From Microvirga sp. TS319 (lineage in GTDB: Bacteria > Pseudomonadota > Alphaproteobacteria > Rhizobiales > Beijerinckiaceae), in contig NZ_JBGGGT010000002.1 of the NCBI RefSeq assembly GCF_041276405.1, positions 1,773,001 through 1,837,000 of the forward strand: a stretch of DNA of 64,000 bases, read 5' to 3'. Of this stretch, positions 45,853 to 55,081 are shown piece after piece; position 1 is the first letter of the stretch; the number at the start of each line of letters is the position of its first letter. The notes below the pieces were generated by a model that did no database searches, was not told where the DNA came from, and saw only the letters and a program-made list of their open reading frames with translations. The position numbers and the translations under genes were made by a program.

Positions 45853-46239
45853 ATGACGGATGATGAGAAGGCGATCAGGGAGCTTGTCGCGGCATGGATG
45901 GCGGCGAGCCTGGAGGGCAATGTCGCCAAGGTCCTGTCCCTGATGACCGAGGACGTGATCTTCATGGTGCCGGGCCGGGACCCGTTCGGCAGGGAGGCCT
46001 TCGCCGCCGCCTCGCGGAGCATGGAAGGAATGCGCCTGGAGGGAACGAGCGACATTCTGGAATTGCAGGTGATGGGCGACTGGGCGTTCATGCGATGCCA
46101 CATCGACATGACGATCACGCCTCCGAACGCCCGAGAGCCGGTGCGCCGGTCGGGGCACACGCTGACGCTTCTGCGCAAGGGGGCCGATGGCCGGTGGCGG
46201 CTCGCCCGCGACGCGAATCTCCTGGCGGCGCGCGGCTGA
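45853..46239 (+). CDS. SnoaL-like/SgcJ-EcaC family small protein (NTF2 fold)
   Basis: A 128-residue protein starting MTDDEKAIRELVAAWMAASL, with GGAGG 7 bases before ATG 45853. It has the alpha-beta NTF2-fold pattern of DUF4440/SnoaL-like proteins: helical start, EDVIFMVPGRDPFGREAF, RCHIDMTITP, RSGHTLTLLRKGADGRWRLARDAN. These proteins include polyketide cyclases and stress-response proteins; no function can be chosen. It is the only plus-strand gene in the rpsF-to-purF block, separating radA from cvpA, which are normally adjacent. Confidence 0.85.
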   Translation: MTDDEKAIRELVAAWMAASLEGNVAKVLSLMTEDVIFMVPGRDPFGREAFAAASRSMEGMRLEGTSDILELQVMGDWAFMRCHIDMTITPPNAREPVRRSGHTLTLLRKGADGRWRLARDANLLAARG

Positions 46240-46271
46240 CGGCGGCTGCTTCTCCCGCGCCGGAAGAGGTT

Positions 46272-47672
46272 TCAGGAGGCCCTGCGCCGACGCGCGGCGA
46301 TTCCCGCGACCAGATCGGTGATGTGGCCGATCGACGAGGTGGCGAGCGGGAGCTTCTCCCGCTTGTTCTTGTCGAGGCGGGGCGCCGGGGAGACGGCGCC
46401 GGAAAAGCCGAGCTTGGCCGCTTCCTTCAGCCGGGCCTGCTCCTGGGCCACGGGCCGGATTGCGCCGGAGAGGCCCAGCTCGCCGAAATACACCGTGTCG
46501 GGCGGCAGCGGATTGCCGGACAGGGACGACACGAGGGCGGCGGCGGCCGCGAGATCCGCCGCCGGCTCGGTGATCCGCAGGCCACCCGCAACGTTCAGGT
46601 AGACGTCGTGCATGCCGAGCTTCAGGCCGCCGTGGGCCTCGAGCACCGCGAGCACCATGGACAGGCGGCTCTGGTCCCAGCCGACCACGGCCCGGCGCGG
46701 CGTCCCGAGGGAGGAGGGGGCGACGAGCGCCTGGATCTCGACGAGAAGCGGGCGCGTGCCTTCCATGCCGGCGAAGACGGCGGTACCGGCAGTCGCCATG
46801 TCGCGCCCGGCGAGAAAGAGTTCGGAGGGGTTGGGGACCTCGCGCAGGCCCTGATCGGACATTTCGAAGACGCCGATCTCGTCGGTGGGGCCGAAGCGGT
46901 TCTTCACCGCGCGCAGGATGCGGAAATGATGGCCCGTATCGCCCTCGAACGACACCACGGCGTCGACCATGTGCTCGACGACGCGGGGACCGGCGATCTG
47001 TCCGTCCTTGGTGACGTGGCCCACGAGAATGACGGAGGTGCCGGTCGTCTTCGCGAATCGGATGAGCGCCTGGGCCGAGCCCCGCACCTGGGTGACCGTG
47101 CCGGGGGCCGATTCGACCGTCTCGGTCCACATGGTCTGGATCGAGTCGATGATCGCGAGCGCGGGCGGGCGGCCCTGGCTCAAGGTGGCCACGATGTCCT
47201 CGACATTGGTCTCCGAGGCGAGTTCCACCGGCGACAGGCCGAGGCCGAGCCGTTCCGCGCGCAGGCGCACCTGCCCGACCGCTTCCTCGCCCGAGATATA
47301 GGCTACACGCTCGCCGCGGTTGGCGAGGGCGGCGGAAGCCTGCATGAGCAGCGTCGACTTGCCGATTCCCGGATCGCCGCCGAGCAGGATGATCGAGCCG
47401 TGCACGAAGCCGCCGCCGGTCACCCGGTCGAGCTCCGCGATTCCGGACGGCGTACGGGGAGCTTCCTTGGTTTCCCCGGAGAGACCTTCGAGCGGGAAGA
47501 TGCGGCCCTTGGCGCGCGAGGGGCGCGTCGCGACGGGGCCCGACATGGGGCTCGCGGAGCCCGCTTCCTCGACGATGGTGTTCCATCCGCCGCAGGCTTC
47601 GCACTTGCCCTTCCAGCGGTTGTAGACCGCACCGCATTCCTGGCAGACGAAAGACGGGTGACGCTTGGCCAT
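46272..47672 (-). CDS. radA: DNA repair protein RadA
   Basis: RecA-like branch-migration helicase. The 466 residues have an N-terminal C4 zinc finger (Cys10, Cys13, Cys24, Cys27), Walker A GGDPGIGKST at about residues 98-107, the RadA-specific KNRFGPTDE motif, and a C-terminal Lon-protease-like domain (residues about 290-450). ATG 47672 shares one base with the alr stop codon (TGATG), indicating coupled translation. Confidence 0.97.
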   Translation of the reverse strand: MAKRHPSFVCQECGAVYNRWKGKCEACGGWNTIVEEAGSASPMSGPVATRPSRAKGRIFPLEGLSGETKEAPRTPSGIAELDRVTGGGFVHGSIILLGGDPGIGKSTLLMQASAALANRGERVAYISGEEAVGQVRLRAERLGLGLSPVELASETNVEDIVATLSQGRPPALAIIDSIQTMWTETVESAPGTVTQVRGSAQALIRFAKTTGTSVILVGHVTKDGQIAGPRVVEHMVDAVVSFEGDTGHHFRILRAVKNRFGPTDEIGVFEMSDQGLREVPNPSELFLAGRDMATAGTAVFAGMEGTRPLLVEIQALVAPSSLGTPRRAVVGWDQSRLSMVLAVLEAHGGLKLGMHDVYLNVAGGLRITEPAADLAAAAALVSSLSGNPLPPDTVYFGELGLSGAIRPVAQEQARLKEAAKLGFSGAVSPAPRLDKNKREKLPLATSSIGHITDLVAGIAARRRRAS

Positions 47673-48835
47673 CAGCCCTGCGTCCCGCGATAGGTGCGAG
47701 CGTAGCGGCGGCCCAGATTGGTGAGGATCTCGTAGCCGATGGTGCCGGCGCGGCGGCCGACCTCGTCGATCGCGAGAGCCCCGCCGATCATGGTCACGGT
47801 GTCGCCGCGCCTGAGGTTGCTTTCCGGAATGTCGGTCACGTCCACTGTGATCAGATCCATGGAGACGTTGCCCGCGAAGGGGCATTGGCGCCCGGCTGCC
47901 AGAACCCGGCCCGCCAGCAGCTCCTCGCCGCTCGTCCCACGCGCGCTTGCCGAGCGTGGATAGCCGTCCGCATAACCGACCGAGAGCGTGGCGATTCGCC
48001 GCCGACCGAGCGCCAGCCACCGCGCGTTGTAGCCGACCGTGTCGTCGGCCTCGACCCAGCGCAGCTGCACGATGCGCGCCTGAAGCTCCACGACGGCGCT
48101 CATGGGATTGTGGAGATCGGGCGTCGGATTGCCGCCGTAGAGCGCATAGCCCGGACGCACGAGGTCGAAATGCGGCTTCTCCTTCAGGAAGATGCCGGAC
48201 GAATTGGCGAGCGAGGCGCGCACCCCTGGCAGCGTCTCGCGCACGGCCCTGAAGGCGTCGATCTGGCGATTGTTGATCGGGTTGTCGCTCTCCTCCGCGC
48301 TGACGAAATGGCTCATGAGAAGCGCGGTCTCGAAATCCTTCAGTTCGGCGCGATCCTTCAGGGTCAGGCCCTGGGGGACCGTGAGGCCGAGGCGGTTCAT
48401 GCCCGTGTCGACATGGATCGCGGCGGCGTATCGGCGCCCCTGCGACCGGCAGAAGGCGGCCCATTCCCCGATCTCCTCGAACGAGCCGAGAACCGGGCGC
48501 AGATCATGCTGCGCATAGGCCTGCGACGTGTCGGGAAACAGGCCGTTCAGCACGTAGACGGTCGAACCGGGCGCCGCGGCGCGGGCGCGGATCGCCTCGC
48601 TCACGTGCGCCACGAAGAATGTGCGGCAGCCTGCCTGCGCCAAGGCCGGCACGGCCTGCTCGATGCCGGTCCCGTACGCGTCGGCCTTGACCACGGCCGA
48701 AGCCTCCGCGCCGCCCGCCCGGTCGCGCAGGCTGCGCCAGTTCCGGCCGAGCGCCGCGAGGTCGATGTGAAGGAGGCCGCCGGCCCTGTCGTCGGGAATG
48801 CCCCCGGCGGTGGTCGTCTGTTCTGTCCTGGTCAA
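47672..48835 (-). CDS. alr: Alanine racemase
   Basis: PLP enzyme producing D-alanine for peptidoglycan. The 387-residue protein has HIDLAALGRNW, the PLP lysine in AVVKADAYGTG, HVDTGMNRLG, and the catalytic tyrosine region VGYNARWLALGRRRIATL, followed by GNVSMDLITVDVTD. TTG 48835 overlaps the dnaB stop by 4 bases (TTGA) and is the only reasonable start; upstream sequence lies within dnaB. The three genes dnaB-alr-radA form an operon. Confidence 0.95.
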   Translation of the reverse strand: MTRTEQTTTAGGIPDDRAGGLLHIDLAALGRNWRSLRDRAGGAEASAVVKADAYGTGIEQAVPALAQAGCRTFFVAHVSEAIRARAAAPGSTVYVLNGLFPDTSQAYAQHDLRPVLGSFEEIGEWAAFCRSQGRRYAAAIHVDTGMNRLGLTVPQGLTLKDRAELKDFETALLMSHFVSAEESDNPINNRQIDAFRAVRETLPGVRASLANSSGIFLKEKPHFDLVRPGYALYGGNPTPDLHNPMSAVVELQARIVQLRWVEADDTVGYNARWLALGRRRIATLSVGYADGYPRSASARGTSGEELLAGRVLAAGRQCPFAGNVSMDLITVDVTDIPESNLRRGDTVTMIGGALAIDEVGRRAGTIGYEILTNLGRRYARTYRGTQG

Positions 48836-50325
48836 TCGCCGATCCGATCGGGAAGTTTGTCTTCGTCTGCGAGGTTGGTGAAGCGGGTGATGTCGGCCTG
48901 GAAGGCCAGCTGCACGGTGCCCGTGGGGCCGTGACGCTGCTTGCCGATGATGACTTCGGCCTTGCCGTGGATCTGATCCATCTCCGCCTGCCACTTGAAA
49001 TATTCTTCGGTGCCGGGTTTCGGCTCCTTGTTCTTTAGATAGTACTCTTCGCGGTAAACGAACATGACCACGTCGGCGTCCTGCTCGATCGAGCCCGATT
49101 CACGAAGGTCGGAGAGCTGCGGCCTCTTGTCGTCGCGCGATTCCACCTGGCGCGAGAGCTGGGACAGAGCGATGAGCGGAACGGCGAGTTCCTTGGCGAG
49201 CGCCTTCAGGCCGGTGGTGATCTCCGTCAGTTCCTGCACGCGGTTCTCGCCTTTCTTGGACGAGCCGGAGAGGAGCTGCAGGTAGTCCACGATGAGAAGG
49301 TCGAGACCGCGCTGGCGCTTGAGGCGCCGGGCGCGGGCGGTGAGCTGCGCGATGGAGATGCCGCCGGTCTGGTCGATATAGAAGGGGATCGACTGCATCT
49401 CGCGGGCGGCTTCGGTGATCTTGTAGAAATCGTCCTCGCGCATGTCGCCGCGGCGGATCTTGTAGGAGGGCACGCCCGCCTGCTCGGCGATGACGCGGGT
49501 GGCGAGCTGCTCCGCCGACATTTCGAGGGAGAAGAAGCCCACGATTCCGCCGTTCACGGTTTTCAGGGTTCCGTCCTGCTGCTTCTCCGCCTTGTAGGCC
49601 TTGGCGATGTTGAACGCGATGTTCGTCACCAGCGAGGTCTTACCCATGGCCGGGCGGCCCGCCAGGATGATGAGGTCGGAGGGCTGGAGGCCGCCGAGGG
49701 ATTTGTCGAGATCGATGAGCCCGGTCGAGATGCCCGACAGGGCTCCCTCGCGCTTGTAGGCGGCCGCCGCCATGTCGATGGCGGCGGTCAGCGCGTCCGA
49801 GAAACGCTGGAAGCCACCGTCGGTGCGGCCCGTTTCGGCGATGGAGTAAAGGCGCCGCTCGGCCTCCTCGATCTGGTCTCGGGGCGAACTTTCGACGGGA
49901 GCGTCGAAAGCTGTGTTCACCAGGTCCTCGCCGATGTTGATGAGAGAGCGGCGGATCGCGAGGTCGTAGATCGTGCGGCCGTAATCCTCGGCGTTGATGA
50001 CCGTGGTGGCCTCCGCCGCCAGGCGGGCGAGATATTGCGAGACGGTGACGCCGCCCAGATCCTGGTCGCCCAGGAAGGTCTTCATCGTGATTGGGGTCGC
50101 AACCTTGCCGGCCTTGATCAGGCTCGTGGCGACTTCGTAGATGCGCCGGTGCAGATCCTCGATGAAGTGCTCGGCCTCGAGAAAGTCCGAAACGCGATAA
50201 TAGGCGTCGTTGTTGACCAGAATGGCGCCCAGCAGGGCCTGCTCGGCCTCGAGGTTGCTGGGAGGCGTGCGAAATTGCGGCTCGGCATTTTCTAAGCGGG
50301 CGATGAGGGCATTGGCGGTGGCCAT
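48832..50325 (-). CDS. dnaB: Replicative DNA helicase DnaB
   Basis: Unwinds DNA at the replication fork. The 497 residues contain the N-terminal collar domain (PPSNLEAEQALLGAIL) and a RecA-like C-terminal domain with Walker A AGRPAMGKTS, plus VDYLQLLSG and LSQLSRQVESR motifs. No intein is present. ATG 50325 gives the family length. It heads the dnaB-alr-radA operon, 361 bases after rplI. Confidence 0.98.
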   Translation of the reverse strand: MATANALIARLENAEPQFRTPPSNLEAEQALLGAILVNNDAYYRVSDFLEAEHFIEDLHRRIYEVATSLIKAGKVATPITMKTFLGDQDLGGVTVSQYLARLAAEATTVINAEDYGRTIYDLAIRRSLINIGEDLVNTAFDAPVESSPRDQIEEAERRLYSIAETGRTDGGFQRFSDALTAAIDMAAAAYKREGALSGISTGLIDLDKSLGGLQPSDLIILAGRPAMGKTSLVTNIAFNIAKAYKAEKQQDGTLKTVNGGIVGFFSLEMSAEQLATRVIAEQAGVPSYKIRRGDMREDDFYKITEAAREMQSIPFYIDQTGGISIAQLTARARRLKRQRGLDLLIVDYLQLLSGSSKKGENRVQELTEITTGLKALAKELAVPLIALSQLSRQVESRDDKRPQLSDLRESGSIEQDADVVMFVYREEYYLKNKEPKPGTEEYFKWQAEMDQIHGKAEVIIGKQRHGPTGTVQLAFQADITRFTNLADEDKLPDRIGD

Positions 50326-50686
50326 CTGGCGCTCCGAAAACGGGGAAGGGGATTATTGGTCTTAGACCCGAATTCGTGTCTGAAAGGTTGCTCTTCGAAC
50401 ACATAGACGGGACTCGGGGCACCTGTCCTCACTGTCCTCAATACTCACATGGCTATTGTCTCGCGACTCATTCGGCTTGACTCTCCGGTGCAGGAAGAAC
50501 CCGACGAAAAAGCGCTCCCCATCGAATCGATGGAAAGCGCCATTTTGGAACAAAACGAGAACTGGAGCAAGGCTTCCGCCAAGCTCCCGCCTTGCCTGTG
50601 GCCATGGACCGTTCCGGCGGATCGTCGCACCCTGACCCTCCTCCCGCGGGGGGAGGAGGCAAAAAAGGGGCCGCCGGTCGAACTCC
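50326..50686. other. 361-bp gap between rplI and dnaB
   Basis: No convincing gene; the short frames here have no recognisable domain. An inverted repeat CCTCCTCCC/GGGAGGAGG lies at 50636-50660, close to the rplI stop. It has no T-run, so it is not a clear terminator. The dnaB promoter is presumably near 50330-50450. Confidence 0.5.
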
Positions 50687-51250
50687 TTAGAGCTCGACGT
50701 CGCCGGCTTCGGCGAGAGCCGCGCCGACCTCGAGGCCGAGGTCGTCGAGGTTGGTCTCTTCGCGGGTGGTGACCGCCTCGCCGCGAGCCTGGCGCTCGGC
50801 TTCCTCAGGGCTGCGGGCCACGTTGATCGTGACCGAAACCTCGACCTCCGGGTGCAGGGAGACCGGCACGTTGTGCAGGCCAAGGGTCTTGATCGGCGTG
50901 TTGAGGACGATCTGGTTGCGGTCGACCGTGAAGCCGTTCTCCGACATCACCTCGGCGAGGTCGCGGGTGGAGACCGAACCGTAGAGCACGCCCGTCTCGC
51001 CGGACTGGCGCAGGATGATGAAGCTCTGGCCGTTCAGCTTCTCGGCCACGACCTCGGCTTCCTTGCGGCGCTCGAGGTTGCGGGCCTCGAGCTGGGCGCG
51101 CTGCTGCTCGAAATGCTTCTTGTTGTTCTCCGTGGCGCGCAGAGCCTTGCCGCGCGGCAGGAGGAAGTTGCGGGCATAGCCCGAGCGAACCTTGACGGTC
51201 TCGCCCATCTGGCCAAGCTTTGCGACGCGCTCGAGAAGGATCACTTCCAT
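50687..51250 (-). CDS. rplI: 50S ribosomal protein L9
   Basis: The 187-residue protein has the L9 N-terminal domain [19 protein letters not shown] and [17 protein letters not shown], a long connecting helix, and the C-terminal domain ([14 protein letters not shown]). A 40-residue acidic extension ([11 protein letters not shown] onwards), typical of alphaproteobacterial L9, ends it. Ribosome surface protein at the L1 side. It follows the DUF2232 gene in the rpsF operon order. Confidence 0.98.
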   Translation of the reverse strand: MEVILLERVAKLGQMGETVKVRSGYARNFLLPRGKALRATENNKKHFEQQRAQLEARNLERRKEAEVVAEKLNGQSFIILRQSGETGVLYGSVSTRDLAEVMSENGFTVDRNQIVLNTPIKTLGLHNVPVSLHPEVEVSVTINVARSPEEAERQARGEAVTTREETNLDDLGLEVGAALAEAGDVEL

Positions 51251-51275
51251 CGGTTTTCTCCTTTAATGTTCGTGA

Positions 51276-52238
51276 TCAGGTTGAAAGGGTCGGCGGTTGT
51301 TTCGGCCTGTTTCCGCCGAAGCGGCGCCGAAAGCCGAAGATCGTATCGGCGAGGCCGAAGAGAGACAGGGCCGTGACCATGACGCCCTGCGTGAGGAACA
51401 GCAGCGCATAGAGGCCTGCCAGAATGAAGCCGCGTCCCGGCTTACCCTGCGTCCGCTCGTGGATGACGGCGAGGCCCTGGAGGGTGAAGGCCATCAGGAG
51501 CGCGCCGAACAGCGCATAGCCGAGGGCGCCGACGAAGCCTTCGAACTGAATCAGGACGAAGGCCAGGACGGGGGCCCAGAGAATGGCGCGCGGCATCGAC
51601 AGCCCGGGGACGGGCGACCAGGGGCGCGGCAGGCGTCCCGAGGCGGAGACCACCTTCGCGGCGAGCCAGAGATAGAGGCCCATGAAGAAGGTGAAGCCGA
51701 AGGCCGACAGGGCCGGCGTCATCGTCGCCAGCGCGTCCGTGAGAGCCTCGCGCCCGTCCTCGGTCCCCGGATCTGGGGCCTCGAAGAACATGCTGACGAA
51801 GGCTGAGGAGATCTGCCGCGACCGGGACTGGAAGGCCGTGTAATCGGCCCCCGAGGAGATGATTCCGGTCGCCACGATGGTGAGGGCCGCCGTGGCCGCC
51901 ACCCAGCCGAGGAGCCGCCCGATCGGATACCATTCCATCGTCCCGTCGGCGGCGGGGCGTCCGAGCAGGGCCAGATAGGCGAGCCACCACGCCGGCAGGC
52001 CCGTGATGGCGATGAAGCCGAAGGCGCTGATGGGGGATGCGGTGAAAATCGCGATCGCCAGGCCGCCCACGAGGGTGGCGACGAGACCGGAGCGATGGTT
52101 CCAGCCGAGCGCGACGATCAGGATGGGAAGCGGCGCAAGCATGGCGAGCAGGACAGCCAGCATGGTCTCCTTGACCACCACCACTGTCAGAAGGGCCGAG
52201 ACGAGGCCCGCGCCGATGCCTGTTGCGATAAAGTTCAT
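51276..52238 (-). CDS. DUF2232 family membrane protein
   Basis: A 320-residue protein with about eight hydrophobic helices (LTVVVVKETMLAVLLAMLAPLP, VATLVGGLAIAIFTASPIS, AWWLAYLALLG, and more). The position between rpsR and rplI is the standard location of this uncharacterised family in Hyphomicrobiales. ATG 52238 (MNFIATGIGAGL) is preferred over a GTG at 52262. Role unknown. Confidence 0.9.
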   Translation of the reverse strand: MNFIATGIGAGLVSALLTVVVVKETMLAVLLAMLAPLPILIVALGWNHRSGLVATLVGGLAIAIFTASPISAFGFIAITGLPAWWLAYLALLGRPAADGTMEWYPIGRLLGWVAATAALTIVATGIISSGADYTAFQSRSRQISSAFVSMFFEAPDPGTEDGREALTDALATMTPALSAFGFTFFMGLYLWLAAKVVSASGRLPRPWSPVPGLSMPRAILWAPVLAFVLIQFEGFVGALGYALFGALLMAFTLQGLAVIHERTQGKPGRGFILAGLYALLFLTQGVMVTALSLFGLADTIFGFRRRFGGNRPKQPPTLST

Positions 52239-52330
52239 GGTTCTCGCTGTCCCGCTGCTCACGGCAGGGTTAGGGGCTCATTGCCCCAACTGACCCGGCG
52301 GAATTCCACCGCTGGGTGAAACGTCGAAAA

Positions 52331-52358
52331 GGCGGGCCGTTCGGGAGAACGGCCCGCC
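52331..52358 (-). terminator. Intrinsic terminator after rpsR
   Basis: A perfect 12-bp stem, GGCGGGCCGTTC with GAACGGCCCGCC, closes a 4-base loop. On the minus strand it is followed by TTTTCG. It separates rpsF-rpsR from DUF2232-rplI, so the latter pair may be made by readthrough or a separate promoter. Confidence 0.85.
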
Positions 52359-52368
52359 GAAGGCGTAA

Positions 52369-52620
52369 TTAGCGGATCACGTAGGGCAGCAGGCCCAGGA
52401 AGCGGGCGCGCTTGATCGCCTGGGCGAGCTCACGCTGCTTCTTGGCCGAGACGGCCGTGATGCGCGAAGGAACGATCTTGCCGCGCTCCGAGATGTAGCG
52501 GGACAGGAGCTTCGTGTCCTTGTAGTCGATCTTCGGCGCGTTCGGGCCCGAGAACGGGCAGGTCTTGCGACGACGGAAGAACGGACGACGGCCACCGCCG
52601 CCACCAGCACCAAATGCCAT
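52369..52620 (-). CDS. rpsR: 30S ribosomal protein S18
   Basis: The 83-residue protein has a Gly/Arg-rich start ([20 protein letters not shown]), then CPFSG, and the S18 core [20 protein letters not shown] and [20 protein letters not shown]. It binds S6 on the 30S platform; rpsF is directly upstream with 2 bases between. Confidence 0.98.
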   Translation of the reverse strand: MAFGAGGGGGRRPFFRRRKTCPFSGPNAPKIDYKDTKLLSRYISERGKIVPSRITAVSAKKQRELAQAIKRARFLGLLPYVIR

Positions 52621-52622
52621 GA

Positions 52623-53024
52623 TTAAGCCTCCTCGCCTTCGTTGCTTTCGAAGCCGCCGCCGTCGCGCTCACGACGCTCGCGGTCCTTGCGCTCGTCACG
52701 GTCGCGCTTCTGCATCATCACGGACGGCTCGGTCTCGAGCTCTTCGACCTTGATGGTCATGAAGCGAAGGATGTCTTCGTTGATGCGCATCTGACGTTCC
52801 ATCTCGGCAACCGCGGCAGCGGGAGCGTTGAGGTTGAACATCGTGAAGTGCGCCTTGCGGTTCTTCTTGATGCGGTAGGCGAGGGACTTAACGCCCCACA
52901 TCTCGGTCTTGTCGATGCTGCCGCCATTCTGCTCGATGACGCCCTTGTACTGGTCGACCATTGCTTCGACCTGCTGGGGTGTCACGTCCTGGCGAGCCAT
53001 GAAAATATGCTCGTAGAGAGGCAT
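52623..53024 (-). CDS. rpsF: 30S ribosomal protein S6
   Basis: The 133-residue protein begins [20 protein letters not shown] and contains [20 protein letters not shown], standard for S6, and a charged C-terminal extension of Glu/Arg-rich sequence ([20 protein letters not shown]). First gene of the rpsF-rpsR operon. Confidence 0.98.
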   Translation of the reverse strand: MPLYEHIFMARQDVTPQQVEAMVDQYKGVIEQNGGSIDKTEMWGVKSLAYRIKKNRKAHFTMFNLNAPAAAVAEMERQMRINEDILRFMTIKVEELETEPSVMMQKRDRDERKDRERRERDGGGFESNEGEEA

Positions 53025-53349
53025 AGTGGGCCTTTCTCAGGTTTGAGGATCTGGCCTTCGCACCACGTTTGGCGAAGTGTTCAGGCCGGTTTCGCGCGTC
53101 CGATCGGCGCCAAGCCCTTCGAGCCTGCAAGGCCCGAGCGGTTGTCGAAGGCGGAGACACGGGACGACGAGTCCGAAGGACCCTGTGCGGCAGGCCGCAC
53201 CGTCCGTTCAGCCCCCGGCCGGAGCGAACGCGAAGCGCGGGCTATAGTCGATCTGCATGGGAAAGGCAATGGGGCGGCCGACTCGGCGATCCTGGCGGTC
53301 CAAATGGCTCTGGCCTCAGAGAGGGCTTGAACGCGGGCTCGGCGTTTGC
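53025..53349. other. 325-bp gap upstream of rpsF
   Basis: Contains no supported gene; frames on the plus strand here lack any family pattern. It presumably carries the rpsF promoter and 5' leader. I could not recognise the conserved S6:S18-binding leader structure by eye. Confidence 0.4.
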
Positions 53350-53601
53350 CTAAAGGAATATCAACAGCGAGATCAATGGCACGATGGCCAATACCAGAGC
53401 GGTCCATAACGCCCTGTTCTTCAGGGCGAGAATCAGGGCCGGAAGGGTAAAGACGAGAAACAACAGGGTCGATAGGGCTCCGAACACATAGGCAATTCCT
53501 TCTCCCATCTGATACGCGTCGATAATGAGTGCTGTCCCGGCGACCCATAGCCAGAGCATGGTGCCGATCCCCGCCAGGATCATCACGGAAATACGCAGCA
53601 T
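53350..53601 (-). CDS. Small three-helix membrane protein, hypothetical
   Basis: An 83-residue, very hydrophobic protein with three probable helices: ISVMILAGIGTMLWLWVAGT, IAYVFGALSTLLFLVFTLPA and WTALVLAIVPLISLLIFL. It runs divergent from pdxJ. The whole protein is membrane-like, which argues against a chance frame. Family and role not known. Confidence 0.6.
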   Translation of the reverse strand: MLRISVMILAGIGTMLWLWVAGTALIIDAYQMGEGIAYVFGALSTLLFLVFTLPALILALKNRALWTALVLAIVPLISLLIFL

Positions 53602-53717
53602 AAAGCACTTACTCGGCTATAAATGAAACAATGATACATTCGCATTGTGGCAATAGAGAAACAAGCGTTTTCTTGTAAGATGTAGTCAACGCGAAGTTCT
53701 CAGTTAAAAACAGGCCC

Positions 53718-54476
53718 ATGAAAGCTCCTCCTCTTCGCCTCGGCGTCAATATCGATCATGTCGCAACCGTCCGGAATGCCCGCGGGGGCATCGATCCCGA
53801 CCCGATCAGGGCCGCCCATATGGCCGTGCTGGCAGGCGCCGACGGCATTACGGCGCACCTGCGCGAGGACCGGCGGCATATCCGCGATCAGGACATGGAG
53901 CGCCTGAAGCGTCAGCTTTTCGTGCCGCTCAACTTCGAGATGGCGGCGACGCCCGAGATGATCGGGATCGCCACGCGCCTTCATCCCCATGCCTGCTGCC
54001 TCGTGCCCGAGAAACGAGAGGAGAGAACCACGGAAGGGGGGCTCGACATCATCGGCGGCGCTTCCCATCTGCGCCCGATGATCCAGGAATTGAAAGCTCA
54101 GGGCATCCGCGTCTCGCTCTTCGTCGAGCCGGAGACGGACGTGATGGACGCCGCCTGCGATCTGGGCGCTCCCGTGGTCGAACTCCATACCGGCACCTAT
54201 TGCGAGGCCGTTGCCGAAGGGAACGAGGCGAAGGTCGCCCATGAGCTGGAGCGCCTGCGCCGGGCCGCCGCCCACGGGGCCGGCCTCGGGCTCGAAATCC
54301 ACGCGGGCCACGGATTGGCCCTCGATTCGGTGCGCCCGGTCGCGGCGATCCCGCAGATCGTGGAGCTGAACATCGGTCATTCCCTCATCGGGGAGGCGAT
54401 CTTCATGGGTCTCGACGAGGCTGTCCGCGCCATGCGCGCCGCCATGGACGAGGGCCGGGCACAGGTGCCCGCATGA
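53718..54476 (+). CDS. pdxJ: Pyridoxine 5'-phosphate synthase
   Basis: Forms pyridoxine 5'-phosphate from deoxyxylulose phosphate and aminoacetone phosphate. The 252-residue TIM barrel begins [19 protein letters not shown] and has the conserved [24 protein letters not shown] and EIHAGHGL motifs, and [15 protein letters not shown] at the end. Start ATG 53718; it overlaps acpS by 4 bases. Confidence 0.98.
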   Translation: MKAPPLRLGVNIDHVATVRNARGGIDPDPIRAAHMAVLAGADGITAHLREDRRHIRDQDMERLKRQLFVPLNFEMAATPEMIGIATRLHPHACCLVPEKREERTTEGGLDIIGGASHLRPMIQELKAQGIRVSLFVEPETDVMDAACDLGAPVVELHTGTYCEAVAEGNEAKVAHELERLRRAAAHGAGLGLEIHAGHGLALDSVRPVAAIPQIVELNIGHSLIGEAIFMGLDEAVRAMRAAMDEGRAQVPA

Positions 54477-54904
54477 TTCTCGGAATCGGATCGGACCTCT
54501 GCGACATTCGCCGGATCGAACGCTCCATCGAACGTTTCGGGGACCGATTCACGCATCGTATCTACACGGAAGGCGAACGGGCGCGCAGCGACCGCCGCGC
54601 CGCACGCGGGCCGTCCTATGCCCGGCGCTTCGCCGCCAAGGAGGCCTGTGCCAAGGCCCTAGGGACCGGCCTCAGCCATGGCGTGTTCTGGCGCGACATG
54701 GAGGTCGTGAATCTGCCAGGCGGTCGCCCGACCCTGCGCCTGTCCGGCGGAGCCCTCGATCGCCTCAGGGCCATGACCCCGCAGGGCTACGAGCCGGTGA
54801 TCCACGTCTCCTTGACGGACGATCCCCCTCTGGCTCAAGCCTTCGTGGTGATCGAAGCACGGCCTGTTGCCGGGACGGGCGCGTTGCGGCAGCACCCGCC
54901 ATAG
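54473..54904 (+). CDS. acpS: Holo-[acyl-carrier-protein] synthase
   Basis: Transfers 4'-phosphopantetheine to ACP. The 143-residue protein has the AcpS magnesium site [20 protein letters not shown] and the [16 protein letters not shown] motif. ATG 54473 overlaps the pdxJ stop (ATGA), so the two are translationally coupled. Followed by lepB as in most Hyphomicrobiales. Confidence 0.97.
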   Translation: MILGIGSDLCDIRRIERSIERFGDRFTHRIYTEGERARSDRRAARGPSYARRFAAKEACAKALGTGLSHGVFWRDMEVVNLPGGRPTLRLSGGALDRLRAMTPQGYEPVIHVSLTDDPPLAQAFVVIEARPVAGTGALRQHPP

Positions 54905-55014
54905 GCTAGAGCATGGGGGCGCGGGACGGGCAGCCATGCCGGCTCCGAAGCCATGCGGCTCCAAAACCCTCGAGAGCGGTTTGCACTTCCGGTTGAAGTG
55001 CAAACCGCTCTCGA
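54905..55014. repeat. Repeat boundary and perfect 20-bp inverted repeat upstream of lepB
   Basis: A GCTAGAGCATGGG remnant of the palindromic element family is followed at 54970-55014 by a perfect 20-base inverted repeat (left arm TCGAGAGCGGTTTGCACTTC, 5-base loop, exact complement). The left arm starts 112 bases before the lepB GTG and the hairpin ends 68 bases before it. No T-run follows, so a simple terminator is unlikely. Confidence 0.8.
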
Positions 55015-55081
55015 CTGCCGCAGCAGACAACGAAGGGCGGCTTTTTTGGCCGCGACATCCCTCGAGCATAGGTCGATTCAA

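Noticed and set aside
50449..50772. 107-codon plus-strand frame between rplI and dnaB
   Set aside because: Its C-terminal part runs antisense to rplI, and the rest resembles repeat-like intergenic sequence with no domain.
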